Below, piece after piece: positions 48,581-56,987 of a stretch of DNA of 64,000 nucleotides. This DNA is from Candidatus Nitrosotenuis chungbukensis (GTDB lineage Archaea; Thermoproteota; Nitrososphaeria; Nitrososphaerales; Nitrosopumilaceae). The notes under the pieces were generated by a model. The model made no database searches, was not told the DNA's origin, and was given only the letters and a program-made list of their open reading frames with translations. Position numbers and translations under genes: made by a program. Numbering within the stretch: the first letter of the stretch is position 1; the number at the start of each line of letters is the position of its first letter. The stretch is from assembly GCF_000685395.1 (NCBI RefSeq), contig NZ_AVSQ01000016.1, positions 1-64,000 of the forward strand, given 5' to 3'.

Positions 48581-49138
48581 ATGACAAATGACTACAAGTC
48601 TGAAAAAACCGAAACTGTTACTGCCAGGATTAACAAGCAGACTCTTGACAAATTAAGGTCTTATGCTAAATCTGAAAACACCACTCTTAATTCTGCAATA
48701 AACCAATTACTTTCACACGCAGTTGATTGGGATGTTGTTGCTGCCAAGACAAGCTGGATCCCAATTCCGAAGGATATCCTGATATCGTATTTTGACAAGC
48801 TGGATGACGCTACAATAATTGCAGTAGCTGAAGAAAGCGGCAAACATGTGCCAAGAGACATGCTTCTTGCTATGCGGGGCAAGCTTAATGTAAAAGAATG
48901 GATATCAATCCTAAGAAGCAGGGCAAAAGCCTCTGGGTTTCACTATGCAGAGATTTTGGAAGATGATCATGTCAAATTCATCATGAAGCATGACATGGGA
49001 ATGAAATGGTCGATCTATTTTCAAACATACTATATCTCCTCATTTAGCATGCTGGGATGTGACGCTGAATTTAGTATTACAAATAATACCGTCTCTTACC
49101 GAATAAACAAAAAAGACTATGATCCGGATGATGCATGA
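48581..49138 (+). CDS. RHH-domain regulator with C-terminal sensor-like domain
   Basis: 185 residues. RHH strand E-T-V-T-A-R-I-N and helices Q-T-L-D-K-L-R-S-Y-A, L-N-S-A-I-N-Q-L-L-S-H-A-V-D-W are followed by W-I-P-I-P-K-D and a ~130-residue domain. Its layout matches the protein at 6130-6687. The C-terminal domain is unassigned; both genes probably bind DNA as dimers and respond to a signal through it. An inverted repeat overlaps its promoter. Confidence 0.7.
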   Translation: MTNDYKSEKTETVTARINKQTLDKLRSYAKSENTTLNSAINQLLSHAVDWDVVAAKTSWIPIPKDILISYFDKLDDATIIAVAEESGKHVPRDMLLAMRGKLNVKEWISILRSRAKASGFHYAEILEDDHVKFIMKHDMGMKWSIYFQTYYISSFSMLGCDAEFSITNNTVSYRINKKDYDPDDA

Positions 49139-49172
49139 TAGTCTGGCGCCTCTAAAGTTTGCAAATGCGTTA

Positions 49173-49463
49173 TCAATTGATCCAAATCTCGTATTTTTTG
49201 ACATCTTTGCAATGTGTTTTCTTTCTTCTGAACAACTGATACTCGATTAGCATCATGCAATTTCCAAATGCCACGCAAAAAACCGGCAAAAGTGGCACAC
49301 CGTCTCCAAGTATGAATTTTGGGATGACTGTCAGTGGCAGTTTGAGCAGAATTGCAATTAATATCGTTTCTCCAAGTGCTGATAGTGCTATTCCTGTGGA
49401 AAACACCACGACTCCTATTTTTTGATATTTTTCATTAGGATTTTCATAGGTATTCTCGTGCAT
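49173..49463 (-). CDS. Small two-to-three-helix membrane protein
   Basis: 96 residues from the ATG at 49463 (M-H-E-N-T-Y-E). A longer frame to 49577 has no hydrophobic or family features upstream. Helices are G-V-V-V-F-S-T-G-I-A-L-S-A-L, I-L-I-A-I-L-L-K-L-P-L-T-V-I and V-P-L-L-P-V-F-C-V-A-F-G-N. A basic tail (R-R-K-K-T-H-C-K) follows. No function is assigned. Confidence 0.5.
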   Translation of the reverse strand: MHENTYENPNEKYQKIGVVVFSTGIALSALGETILIAILLKLPLTVIPKFILGDGVPLLPVFCVAFGNCMMLIEYQLFRRKKTHCKDVKKYEIWIN

Positions 49464-49620
49464 GACTGATTTTCCATGTTGGTTTCTTGCTGTTAAGTAT
49501 GACCAAACTGCTGACTGAATTCTAATCAAATGTAAACAAATGCAATTTTTTGTACGTATTTTTATCACCGATTTCAAAATTGTTTTATACGATAGTCTTT
49601 ATCCTCGATGAGTTGCAAAT

Positions 49621-49932
49621 ATGTCGAGCGCTGCGCCGTCATCGGATGGAAAGAATTCCGAATTGATCGACATACCTATTCCTGATGGCCTGATCGACCA
49701 ATTTTTCGATGTAACCTCGTTGAGAATTCTTTGCGTGATTACGGATTTGCCAAAATCGGTGTCCCAAATTTCAAAGGAGACAAAAATACCCATTAATACT
49801 GTGTATTATAGGATAAGAAAGCTTGCTGAGCAAAAAATCATAAAAACTTCGGGCCATATTAACAATCTTGGAAGGCGGCAAATGCAATACCTGAGTAAGT
49901 TTAGTCCCGCGGGTGCTTTTTTGAGCAATTAA
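49621..49932 (+). CDS. Winged-helix (ArsR-like) regulator
   Basis: 103 residues. The helix-turn-helix is S-V-S-Q-I-S-K-E-T-K-I-P-I-N-T-V-Y-Y-R-I-R-K-L with L-A-E-Q-K-I-I-K-T as the start of the wing. The N-terminal 20 residues are disordered-looking. Its target is not known. Confidence 0.7.
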   Translation: MSSAAPSSDGKNSELIDIPIPDGLIDQFFDVTSLRILCVITDLPKSVSQISKETKIPINTVYYRIRKLAEQKIIKTSGHINNLGRRQMQYLSKFSPAGAFLSN

Positions 49933-50088
49933 TGCACTGTTTTTTGTGTGCTAATTTACATTGATGAAGAGATGATTTTATTTTGTAAGTGTCAATATGC
50001 TATATTGCTACCTTTTAACCACGTGATAACTTGATCGACTAAGACGTTACCAGCGTCCTTTAAATATATTGTAAAATCTATTTTATGC

Positions 50089-50340
50089 ATGGACTTTATG
50101 CTTGAAGAAGAAATGATTGATTTGCTAACCCTGTGCCTTCAAAATCCTAATTCTCCTGAGGTACCTAGAACCAAAGAGCGAATCACAGAAATTGGAAAGG
50201 AGCTTTATGCAGACGGCGGAGTAGACGCACTTGAAAACATGTTTTTTGCACTAGAGAACCGCATCAAAGAAGAAATCGCAAAAGATCCGCTGCCGCTCCG
50301 CTCCCTGTGGAACGGAATTACTGATCAGTGGTATTACTAA
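50089..50340 (+). CDS. Small conserved acidic protein
   Basis: 83 residues, all helical: E-E-M-I-D-L-L-T-L-C-L-Q-N-P, I-T-E-I-G-K-E-L-Y-A-D-G-G, L-E-N-M-F-F-A-L-E-N-R-I. It ends W-N-G-I-T-D-Q-W-Y-Y. It resembles a short family conserved in archaea, but I cannot name it. No metal or catalytic motif is seen. Confidence 0.6.
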   Translation: MDFMLEEEMIDLLTLCLQNPNSPEVPRTKERITEIGKELYADGGVDALENMFFALENRIKEEIAKDPLPLRSLWNGITDQWYY

Positions 50341-50358
50341 AAAAGTAGCAGGAAAAGG

Positions 50359-50502
50359 CTACGCTACCTTTCCTATTCTAAATATGGCTGTGGAACATGA
50401 AGGACACGTTCCCTTTGTCGCCGGTTTTCCGTTCTTGAGCGTGACTGGTTTCATACCTGCCATCTCGCGTTTTGCTCTGCATTTTACGCAATAGCCTATC
50501 AT
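50359..50502 (-). CDS. DUF5679-type zinc ribbon protein
   Basis: 47 residues. C-V-K-C-R-A-K-R-E-M, K-N-G-K-P-A-T-K-G-T-C-P-S-C is a compact zinc ribbon that matches the DUF5679 family as I recall it. Its two Cys pairs are 27 residues apart. No function is known. It lies 18 nt from the convergent gene at 50089. Confidence 0.75.
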   Translation of the reverse strand: MIGYCVKCRAKREMAGMKPVTLKNGKPATKGTCPSCSTAIFRIGKVA

Positions 50503-50610
50503 GATGTCCTTAATGGCCAGATCTTCTATTACTAGAATGCTGTGAACATTATTTCACACCTAGGTGGACTGCGATCCAATTTTTGCGCCGTTTTCCTTAT
50601 AAGATGACTG

Positions 50611-51915
50611 TCATTCCATCTCGTCGTCTTTGGTTTCCCTACTAAGCATGGTTGGCACGATGACGATTACTGCGCCGATGATTATGTTTGCGCCAAGCGC
50701 AAAAGGAATCATGCTTTTCTCAACACTTGACATGAGACTCAGCGCAATCAATGGAGACCATGACCCGAAAATCAATCCTGCATTGTATGAGAAACCAGCA
50801 GCACTGTTTCTTACCTGTGTTGGGAATCTTTCAGAAAAAAACGCAGGGACTGGACCTGATGCAGTTGACACAACAAAAGCAAACACTACGATGTATATGA
50901 TGACAAGATTCGTTTTGTTTAAGATTGCATCTGCAAGCGGCACTGACAATGCAACTGACATCATGACAAAAACCAGCATTGCTTTTTTTCTTCCTGTTTT
51001 TTGAGAAAGCCAGCCCGTAACTATCATTCCAATCCAAGATGACGCAGTTGCATAGATCATGATTCTTGCAACGTCTCCTTTGTCAAATGTTCCAAACTGC
51101 TGCAGGTATGTGGGCAAAATGCTAATGGATCCGTGATACATGTAAACCAGGCCCGTCATTATGGCTGCGCACAAAAAGAACTCTTTTCTGTATTTCTTGC
51201 CCAGGACTATGGTTCTCAGTGGCGATCTCTCAAGTGCGCCTGCTTTGTTTTTTTCAGCCCACAACGGGGATTCATTCATGCTTAACCTGACAAACAGTGC
51301 CACAAAGCCTGGGATTATCCCTGTGAAAAACAAGACCCTCCAGCCTATCTCCTCAAACATCTGCCCGGGAAACATCCAAGTTGTGATCTCAAAGGCAATC
51401 GCTGCCAGCAAAAATCCGAACGAAAAGCCGCTCTGCAAGAACCCTGATATCAGCCCCCTTTTTTGCTTTGGAACGCTTTCCATTGTTATGACTGCGCCAC
51501 TGCCCCATTCCCCACCTGCAAAGATTCCCTGAATAAGGCGAATCATCACAAGAAGAATTGGGGCCATGATTCCTATGGCTGCATATGTTGGCAACAGGCC
51601 GATTGCAAACGTGGCAACTGAAAAGCCGAGAATTGTAATCATCATTGATCTTTTTCTACCAAACTTGTCGCCGTAAATTCCAAAAATCACCGATCCCAGA
51701 GGCCTCATTATCAAAGTAATTGTGTATGACGCAAATGTTGCCATTATGCTAAAAACTGGGTTGTCAGATGGGAAAAACAGCTGACTGATGGATGGGATGA
51801 CAAGAAGCATCAAAACTATGTCGTACCCATCAAGTGACCACCCAAGAAAAGATCCAACCGCGATTTTCTTTTGAGCGCCTGTTAGACTCAACAGACCATT
51901 GGCGGTATGTCCCAT
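50611..51915 (-). CDS. MFS transporter, metabolite:H+ symporter type
   Basis: 434 residues, 12 helices. The MFS signature is G-D-K-F-G-R-K-R-S in the first cytoplasmic loop. The N-terminus (S-F-L-G-W-S-L-D-G-Y-D-I) and G-G-E-W-G-S-G-A-V place it with the metabolite:H+ symporter family (ShiA, KgtP, ProP relatives). The substrate is a carboxylate, aromatic acid or compatible solute; which one cannot be read. Divergent from the Ig-like gene that follows. Confidence 0.88.
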   Translation of the reverse strand: MGHTANGLLSLTGAQKKIAVGSFLGWSLDGYDIVLMLLVIPSISQLFFPSDNPVFSIMATFASYTITLIMRPLGSVIFGIYGDKFGRKRSMMITILGFSVATFAIGLLPTYAAIGIMAPILLVMIRLIQGIFAGGEWGSGAVITMESVPKQKRGLISGFLQSGFSFGFLLAAIAFEITTWMFPGQMFEEIGWRVLFFTGIIPGFVALFVRLSMNESPLWAEKNKAGALERSPLRTIVLGKKYRKEFFLCAAIMTGLVYMYHGSISILPTYLQQFGTFDKGDVARIMIYATASSWIGMIVTGWLSQKTGRKKAMLVFVMMSVALSVPLADAILNKTNLVIIYIVVFAFVVSTASGPVPAFFSERFPTQVRNSAAGFSYNAGLIFGSWSPLIALSLMSSVEKSMIPFALGANIIIGAVIVIVPTMLSRETKDDEME

Positions 51916-51960
51916 TATTTAGTCCTAGAATTTTTAACTGGCACAAAAAAATCACAATGA

Positions 51961-52536
51961 GTGAAAATTGCATTAATTCTCACACTGGCAGGCCTTGCGT
52001 CTTATTTTGGAATCGTCCTATTTGTGGTTCCTCAAGAATATTCAGATGTTCCGACCCTTGAGCCTCAGCCAAGCTTTGATGCAAAAATAAGTTCAAACCA
52101 CATCCGTCTTGGAGATTCCTTTGACATTGTGGTATATTCAGGCAACTCTAATGATGCATCTGACATACAGATAGTGTCAATTGCGTTTCCAAACATGACG
52201 AAGATAGGAAGCAATGTGGAAATTGTCAGCTATGACTTTACCCAGTCTCCAAGGTATGTAAAAACTGGAGACAAAATCGGCTATGCTTATTCAGGTGGAA
52301 CAAAATTGGTCCTGGCGCAATATCCGTCAATTGAGGCGTACAGCAGGCCAGTAACTCCGGGCGCTCATTATTCCGTGGAATTGAAGGTAACTCCAGATAC
52401 GGTAGGAAATTTTACGGTATTTGTAAAGACTGTCGCAATTCCTCACACTACTGAGTATTCACATTATCCACATTCTGGAATAAAGGATCATCAAAACGAG
52501 TATGTGGAATCTTTTTCTGTAATGGTTTCCCAATAA
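51961..52536 (+). CDS. Membrane-anchored extracytoplasmic beta-sandwich protein
   Basis: 191 residues from a GTG. An N-terminal helix (2-24) anchors or exports it. The rest is beta-rich (I-R-L-G-D-S-F-D-I-V-V-Y-S, Y-S-V-E-L-K-V-T-P-D-T-V-G-N-F-T-V-F-V-K-T). A His/Tyr-rich stretch near the end (H-T-T-E-Y-S-H-Y-P-H) could bind metal. It stands 31 nt before the membrane protein with His motifs and is likely co-transcribed with it. Confidence 0.6.
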   Translation: MKIALILTLAGLASYFGIVLFVVPQEYSDVPTLEPQPSFDAKISSNHIRLGDSFDIVVYSGNSNDASDIQIVSIAFPNMTKIGSNVEIVSYDFTQSPRYVKTGDKIGYAYSGGTKLVLAQYPSIEAYSRPVTPGAHYSVELKVTPDTVGNFTVFVKTVAIPHTTEYSHYPHSGIKDHQNEYVESFSVMVSQ

Positions 52537-52567
52537 TTTACATAAACCAACAGGGGAATTACAATAA

Positions 52568-53653
52568 TTGAATTACTCCCAAACCGATTCTGCAAAAAAC
52601 TACCGGGTGTTTTTTCTTGGAAACATTTTGATCAGCATTGGCATATTGATTGTGACTACTGGCGGAAGCTGGGACATATCAAACCACTTGCTAAACAGAC
52701 CTGAAACGTTTTTTGCTCCTCCGCACGCCGTCCTTTATTCCGGGGTGATGGTTGCACTGTTTGGGGCAGCACTTGTGATGCTGAAAATGTCTGTAAAAGA
52801 AATAAAGTCAGAAAACCGGTTCTCGATAAAATTAATACTGGTTGGAATCGTATTGCTGCTTGGCGCAGGGCCGTTTGATTTTCTCTGGCATTCTAGTTTT
52901 GGATTGGACGGGTTGCTCAGTCCGCCCCACCTTGCACTGATTTGCGGCATGGTGTTCTCCAGCATAGGCTCGTTTATCTCGATTGCAAAAAACTCTGCGG
53001 TTTTTGTCAGTAGATCATATGTGTCAAAAAACATTCTGACTGTACTTAGCATCATTCCGGTATGGCTGTCTGTGACTGGTTTGTTTTTCTCGTTTTCGTT
53101 GCCCTTTTCGCAAACTGATTATTTTGATTTTAATCCAGACCCTGTCTTTGGAGCGATTTTTGCAACAATCGCGTTTCCTTTTTTGATTTCACTCATGCTG
53201 CACATGGCATATCTTGTAAATGACAGGAAATTCGGTTTTATCTCCACTACTGGTGCTACGCTAGTTGTCATTAACATGATGACTTCGATCATCCCAAATC
53301 CTTGGCTGCATCCGACAGTTCCGTTTTACTTGTTTACCATAATCCCAATAGTTCTCTGTGATTTGGTGCTGATGATGACTAAAAACAAAATGCGCACCTA
53401 TCTTGCAGCTGGAGTTTTTGGAATGCTTGGCTATTTTGTGTATTACCCGCTAATCACTCACGTGTACAACAAAATAGACACAAACCAGATTGTCTCTGCC
53501 AGCATGACTTCAAAAATTTACTTTGATATGGTTTTGTCAGTTTACCCACTCATCGCAGTTCCGTGTATCGTAATGGGTCTAGTCGGCGCTTTGGTCTGTC
53601 ATAGGATGATAAATTCCATAAGGCGTCAGGAGATCAGCTCACCGTTATCTTGA
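52568..53653 (+). CDS. Polytopic membrane protein with duplicated His/PPH motifs
   Basis: 361 residues from a TTG, about nine helices. A motif occurs twice: W-D-I-S-N-H-x9-F-A-P-P-H-A-V-L-Y-S-G and F-D-F-L-W-H-x8-L-S-P-P-H-L-A-L-I-C-G. In each half an Asp and a His precede P-P-H. A further W-L-H-P lies near residue ~235. The repeated His in membrane helices suggests metal or haem ligation. Similar D-x3-H/PPH proteins exist in other phyla but I know no assigned function. The end overlaps the convergent gene by 20 nt. Confidence 0.65.
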   Translation: MNYSQTDSAKNYRVFFLGNILISIGILIVTTGGSWDISNHLLNRPETFFAPPHAVLYSGVMVALFGAALVMLKMSVKEIKSENRFSIKLILVGIVLLLGAGPFDFLWHSSFGLDGLLSPPHLALICGMVFSSIGSFISIAKNSAVFVSRSYVSKNILTVLSIIPVWLSVTGLFFSFSLPFSQTDYFDFNPDPVFGAIFATIAFPFLISLMLHMAYLVNDRKFGFISTTGATLVVINMMTSIIPNPWLHPTVPFYLFTIIPIVLCDLVLMMTKNKMRTYLAAGVFGMLGYFVYYPLITHVYNKIDTNQIVSASMTSKIYFDMVLSVYPLIAVPCIVMGLVGALVCHRMINSIRRQEISSPLS

Positions 53654-54059
53654 TCTCTGATCTTGCTGCCAACGCACTTGCGTTTTGTATGCTGTCCCAG
53701 AGAAATATCTGGGCAGTATAGGTTCCAGGCCTGTCTGTGACCCAGGAAAGCGCCGGCGAAAAAGTCTGCTGCGCCTTAAACGACGCTTTAATCCACGTTA
53801 GTTGAACTGGAACCTTGTTCTGATCTAATACCTGGACTATGTATACAAAGTCCTGGTTTTGGCCCTGCATGTTTGTAATGTCTGCTGAAATCTGTACCTG
53901 CTGATTGGTGTTGATGTTCTGTGCTGATGCCTCCCCAAATGCGTTTACCAGCCGCACGTTCTTTAGCTCTGCACGACTCGTCCCGTCTAGTGCAAAGGCG
54001 TGCGGCGTTGTGATTAAAACTAAAACACATATGCCAAAAATCAAAATTTTCTCTAGCAC
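53634..54059 (-). CDS. Secreted Ig-like beta-sandwich protein
   Basis: 141 residues. The signal peptide ends A-H-A-F-A; then a single beta-sandwich with Q-V-Q-I-S-A-D-I-T-N, F-V-Y-I-V-Q-V-L-D-Q-N and W-V-T-D-R-P-G-T-Y-T-A-Q-I-F-L-W-D. This is a common extracellular domain in thaumarchaea. No catalytic residues are seen. The C-terminal 20 nt overlap the opposing membrane-protein gene. Confidence 0.65.
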   Translation of the reverse strand: MLEKILIFGICVLVLITTPHAFALDGTSRAELKNVRLVNAFGEASAQNINTNQQVQISADITNMQGQNQDFVYIVQVLDQNKVPVQLTWIKASFKAQQTFSPALSWVTDRPGTYTAQIFLWDSIQNASALAARSEIKITVS

Positions 54060-54121
54060 GCATGAATACTAATCTGTAGGATACTAAAGAGTTTGCATGG
54101 AGACATCTGTGAAAACTGCCT

Positions 54122-55450
54122 TTACGTCAGATCTATTCTGTAATAGTCCCATCTTTCTGGGTCGAATTTGGTTACAAATTCCGCCTTTTCATGGCCGTCG
54201 ACTCGTTTTTGAATTACATCCCTTAGGGCAAAGCTTGTCAGGTACTTGTAGTTCATCGAATGCGCCTGCATTGTGAACAGGTGCCTCATTTCACTTCCAC
54301 CTCGCAGTCCCCAGTAGCCCATCTTTAACGCGATTGGCTCCAAAAACACCGTGTTGTTCTTGCCGTAATTCTCGTCTATTATTTCGGGACGCAAGATGTA
54401 GTTTTCTATTGGCCCGCCTTTTGCAAAACCAATTATCGGTCCATCGGAACTCCCAAGTCGCAATGTGTTGAGAATGGTCTTTGTGTCTCTCATCGTTCTC
54501 TCAAAATGCTCTCTGTCAAACTGCAGGGGCATTGGCAGTTCATTGTATATTTCTACTAGAGTTTTTACAAAATCCGAATCGTCCCTTATCTTCATTGATT
54601 CTATTTTTGGAACCAGTCTTAGATTCTCGTATAGGTAATCTGATTGGATCTTTATTTCTTGTTGCCTCAAATTCAAAAATCCCGTCACCGTGTCCATGAA
54701 GTTTTTTCTCATGTGCTTTGGGAGTGCCCTGAGGACTGTCTCGCACATCTCTGCCTCGTCATTTAGCAGGTCCTCAAAATACGCAACTGAGCGTTTTACT
54801 ATAAATGAAGGATGCCATGCCAGCGCGTGAGCATTCTTTTTTGCCATGTCCATCGCCTTGCCAAAGTCTCCCAGCGCATACCCGCTCACCCTGTCAATTA
54901 TTGAGAGCAGCCATCCCAGTTTCATAAAGTATTCTTGCATTTGCGGATTGTCTTTTGTGATTGGCGATTCGTTAAAGCATTCCTGAATTTGTTTTTCCGC
55001 ACGTTCTTTGAGCTTGCCGCCCCACGGGTACGTGGTGCGCAAAATCAGGGCCTTTACGATATTAAGATCAAGTTCCGCATCATGGCAAAGCTGCTTTACA
55101 CTGCCATCGTGCGTTAGAAACCTGATCACGTTGTCCTCGTGTGGCTTGTCTACGCTTTTTTGCGGGTCAAAATCGTGAAACAGTGCAGCCGCGTAAAGGT
55201 ACTTAAAATCATCAGGACGCACGTTGTTTAGTATGCTCTTCCAATTTAGGACAATCATGGAAACGTACGTTACCTCGAGCTCGTGCGTTATGTTGTGGTA
55301 TCCGTAGTAGTCTTTCCCAAGTCCTTGGGACTCGAAGAGCTTTATGGTGTAATCTAGCATGCGCGTATAACAGGGCTTTTCCAATCCGCATGAAACCGAT
55401 AGGTTGATGATTTCATTTCTAAGAGTCTGTGGATTAGCAAACAATTGCAA
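54122..55450 (-). CDS. HD-domain phosphohydrolase-like protein
   Basis: 442 residues. The HD metal motif is Y-H-N-I-T-H-E-L followed by A-A-L-F-H-D-F-D-P. D-R-V-S-G-Y-A-L-G-D-F provides a further Asp. HD proteins hydrolyse nucleotides or cyclic dinucleotides. The C-terminal ~200 residues have E-H-F-E-R-T-M-R-D-T, I-I-G-F-A-K-G-G-P and R-G-G-S-E-M-R-H-L and are not recognised. An operator-like palindrome lies upstream. Confidence 0.8.
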   Translation of the reverse strand: MQLFANPQTLRNEIINLSVSCGLEKPCYTRMLDYTIKLFESQGLGKDYYGYHNITHELEVTYVSMIVLNWKSILNNVRPDDFKYLYAAALFHDFDPQKSVDKPHEDNVIRFLTHDGSVKQLCHDAELDLNIVKALILRTTYPWGGKLKERAEKQIQECFNESPITKDNPQMQEYFMKLGWLLSIIDRVSGYALGDFGKAMDMAKKNAHALAWHPSFIVKRSVAYFEDLLNDEAEMCETVLRALPKHMRKNFMDTVTGFLNLRQQEIKIQSDYLYENLRLVPKIESMKIRDDSDFVKTLVEIYNELPMPLQFDREHFERTMRDTKTILNTLRLGSSDGPIIGFAKGGPIENYILRPEIIDENYGKNNTVFLEPIALKMGYWGLRGGSEMRHLFTMQAHSMNYKYLTSFALRDVIQKRVDGHEKAEFVTKFDPERWDYYRIDLT

Positions 55451-55505
55451 TAATCTATCGATAATCCACTCAGTTTTAAATCTGTGGCTAATAATTCAAA
55501 CAGAT

Positions 55506-55522
55506 TTTGTAAATTTTACAAA
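55506..55522. promoter_or_regulatory. 17-nt palindrome upstream of the HD gene
   Basis: TTTGTAAA-T-TTTACAAA, perfect 8-nt arms around one base. It lies 56-72 nt before the HD gene start at 55450 and 153 nt before the gene at 55675. Confidence 0.4.
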
Positions 55523-55674
55523 GTACTGTGCGGTTTTTATGCAAGAATTTCAAATTAAAAGACATCGTCACATCCGTCCGGCATACCAAGTATTGTGTTT
55601 TTGATCAAGTCAAACAGCTTGATATGCCGTATGAACACACACACGGTATTCTACTAAGTGATTCGTAGTGTATC

Positions 55675-55905
55675 ATGAGCACAAAACAAACTCAAATCAA
55701 AATTAAATCCCCAAATAAATCCCAAATCCAATCCAAAATACTGCACCTTCTTGAAGAAGGGTGCTCTGACAAAAACAAAATCTATGCCGCAATCCAAAAT
55801 GACTTTGACGTATCCAAGTCCGAGGCGAGAATTGCCTGCAAGGAGGTAAAAATCGATCTCATGCTAAAATTAAAGGTCTTGCAGTCTGGCGTACTTGAGA
55901 TGTGA
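55675..55905 (+). CDS. Small basic helical protein, HTH-like
   Basis: 76 residues. The N-terminus is Lys/Gln-rich. I-L-H-L-L-E-E-G-C-S-D-K-N-K-I-Y-A-A-I-Q-N-D-F and S-K-S-E-A-R-I-A-C-K-E-V-K have helix-turn-helix spacing. Probably a small DNA-binding protein; the target is unknown. Confidence 0.55.
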   Translation: MSTKQTQIKIKSPNKSQIQSKILHLLEEGCSDKNKIYAAIQNDFDVSKSEARIACKEVKIDLMLKLKVLQSGVLEM

Positions 55906-55948
55906 GTGCACGAATTAGCAAAACTCAAAACCCCAAATTTTTCACCAC

Positions 55949-56353
55949 ATGGATATGGATGACTCGCAGGTAATCTCGTCTCTGGTTGATCAGCAAAACA
56001 AACTGCGATTTACAATGTCAGTTGGCGGGGCGAACTATCCCGTGGAATCACTTGACATTGCGCACATGCAAACCCCTGTGACAAAACCGACAATGCGTGG
56101 CGGAGTGTATTTTTCAAATTTGAAAGAGTACAAAATCAGGGCAAAATTCTCAGATGCTGCGCTGTCGTCCGTTCTCTCTAAAACAATGCTTGGGCCGAAC
56201 ACTGATTTTGAGCGGATCGAGTTTTTGACCGACGTGGAATCTGGCGGTACAAAAAAACAAGCTACGTTATTTGCAAACCTGACAAACTATGTGCAGCGTG
56301 GAGGCGGCCTTGAGCTAAATCTTGTCGTCGTCGGCGCAGAACTATCCGACTGA
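55949..56353 (+). CDS. Conserved thaumarchaeal protein, beta-rich
   Basis: 134 residues, no signal peptide. Strand-rich pattern with L-R-F-T-M-S-V-G-G-A-N-Y-P-V, R-G-G-V-Y-F-S-N-L-K, F-E-R-I-E-F-L-T-D-V-E and L-E-L-N-L-V-V-V-G-A-E. No catalytic residues are visible. Its last 12 nt overlap the end of the convergent J-domain gene. I cannot name the family. Confidence 0.55.
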   Translation: MDMDDSQVISSLVDQQNKLRFTMSVGGANYPVESLDIAHMQTPVTKPTMRGGVYFSNLKEYKIRAKFSDAALSSVLSKTMLGPNTDFERIEFLTDVESGGTKKQATLFANLTNYVQRGGGLELNLVVVGAELSD

Positions 56354-56944
56354 TGCCTTGTAGTACGCATCGTATGTTTTCCTTTTTTCCGCATCCGATA
56401 AAATCTTGTATGCTTTGCTGATCTCCGCTAGCCTTTCGGCTGTTTTTTCGTCCTTTGACTTGTCTGGGTGTAGTTCTTTTACAAGCTGCCTGAACCTTGC
56501 TTTGATCATTTTTTGATCTGCATCGTTTGGCACCCCGAGCATGGCATAGTAGTCTGGTAGGCTTGACTCTTGTACCTGCCTTCTGAACTCTTCTGCGTCC
56601 TTGCTCTTTTTTGTAGATGAGATAAAGTCATCCTCGTCTTCGTTCCACGGGGAGTGATACTTTTCATAGTCCCTGTTCCGCTTGGACTCCAAATCCTTTT
56701 CCTCATATCCTGTTTTTCTTCTAAGAATTATGTCGCGTGCAAGATACAGAAACAAACCGACTACTGCAACTGCCATTATTACAAGTGCCATCTGTACATC
56801 TTTCACATTGTAGTATTCTGAAATTTCTTCTGAGCCGCGCGGGGCTTGGCTTGGGTCTGGCTGTTGAGCGTTTACAAACTGTGGTGTTTCTAAGCACTGC
56901 GCCATCAAGAATGCCGCAAATGCAAATAGGATGAAAAGTTTCAT
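56342..56944 (-). CDS. Membrane-anchored J-domain (DnaJ-like) protein
   Basis: 200 residues. A signal peptide or first helix (1-20), a second helix (~53-68), an acidic linker, then a J-domain at the C-terminus (~130-198) with Y-Y-A-M-L-G-V-P, L-V-K-E-L-H-P-D-K (HPD motif) and A-Y-K-I-L-S-D. J-domains stimulate Hsp70 ATPase. Placed after a transmembrane helix, it would recruit DnaK to the inner face of the membrane. This architecture, without a Gly/Phe or zinc region, is the membrane type. Confidence 0.85.
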   Translation of the reverse strand: MKLFILFAFAAFLMAQCLETPQFVNAQQPDPSQAPRGSEEISEYYNVKDVQMALVIMAVAVVGLFLYLARDIILRRKTGYEEKDLESKRNRDYEKYHSPWNEDEDDFISSTKKSKDAEEFRRQVQESSLPDYYAMLGVPNDADQKMIKARFRQLVKELHPDKSKDEKTAERLAEISKAYKILSDAEKRKTYDAYYKASVG

Positions 56945-56987
56945 TTAAGCTGAATTGTTTTTAAAATTTTATTAATATTCCGTATTC

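Noticed and set aside
53788-54063. ORF in another frame of the Ig-like secreted gene
   Set aside because: It overlaps a gene with a clean signal peptide and beta-sandwich pattern; the alternate translation is His/Arg-rich with no features.
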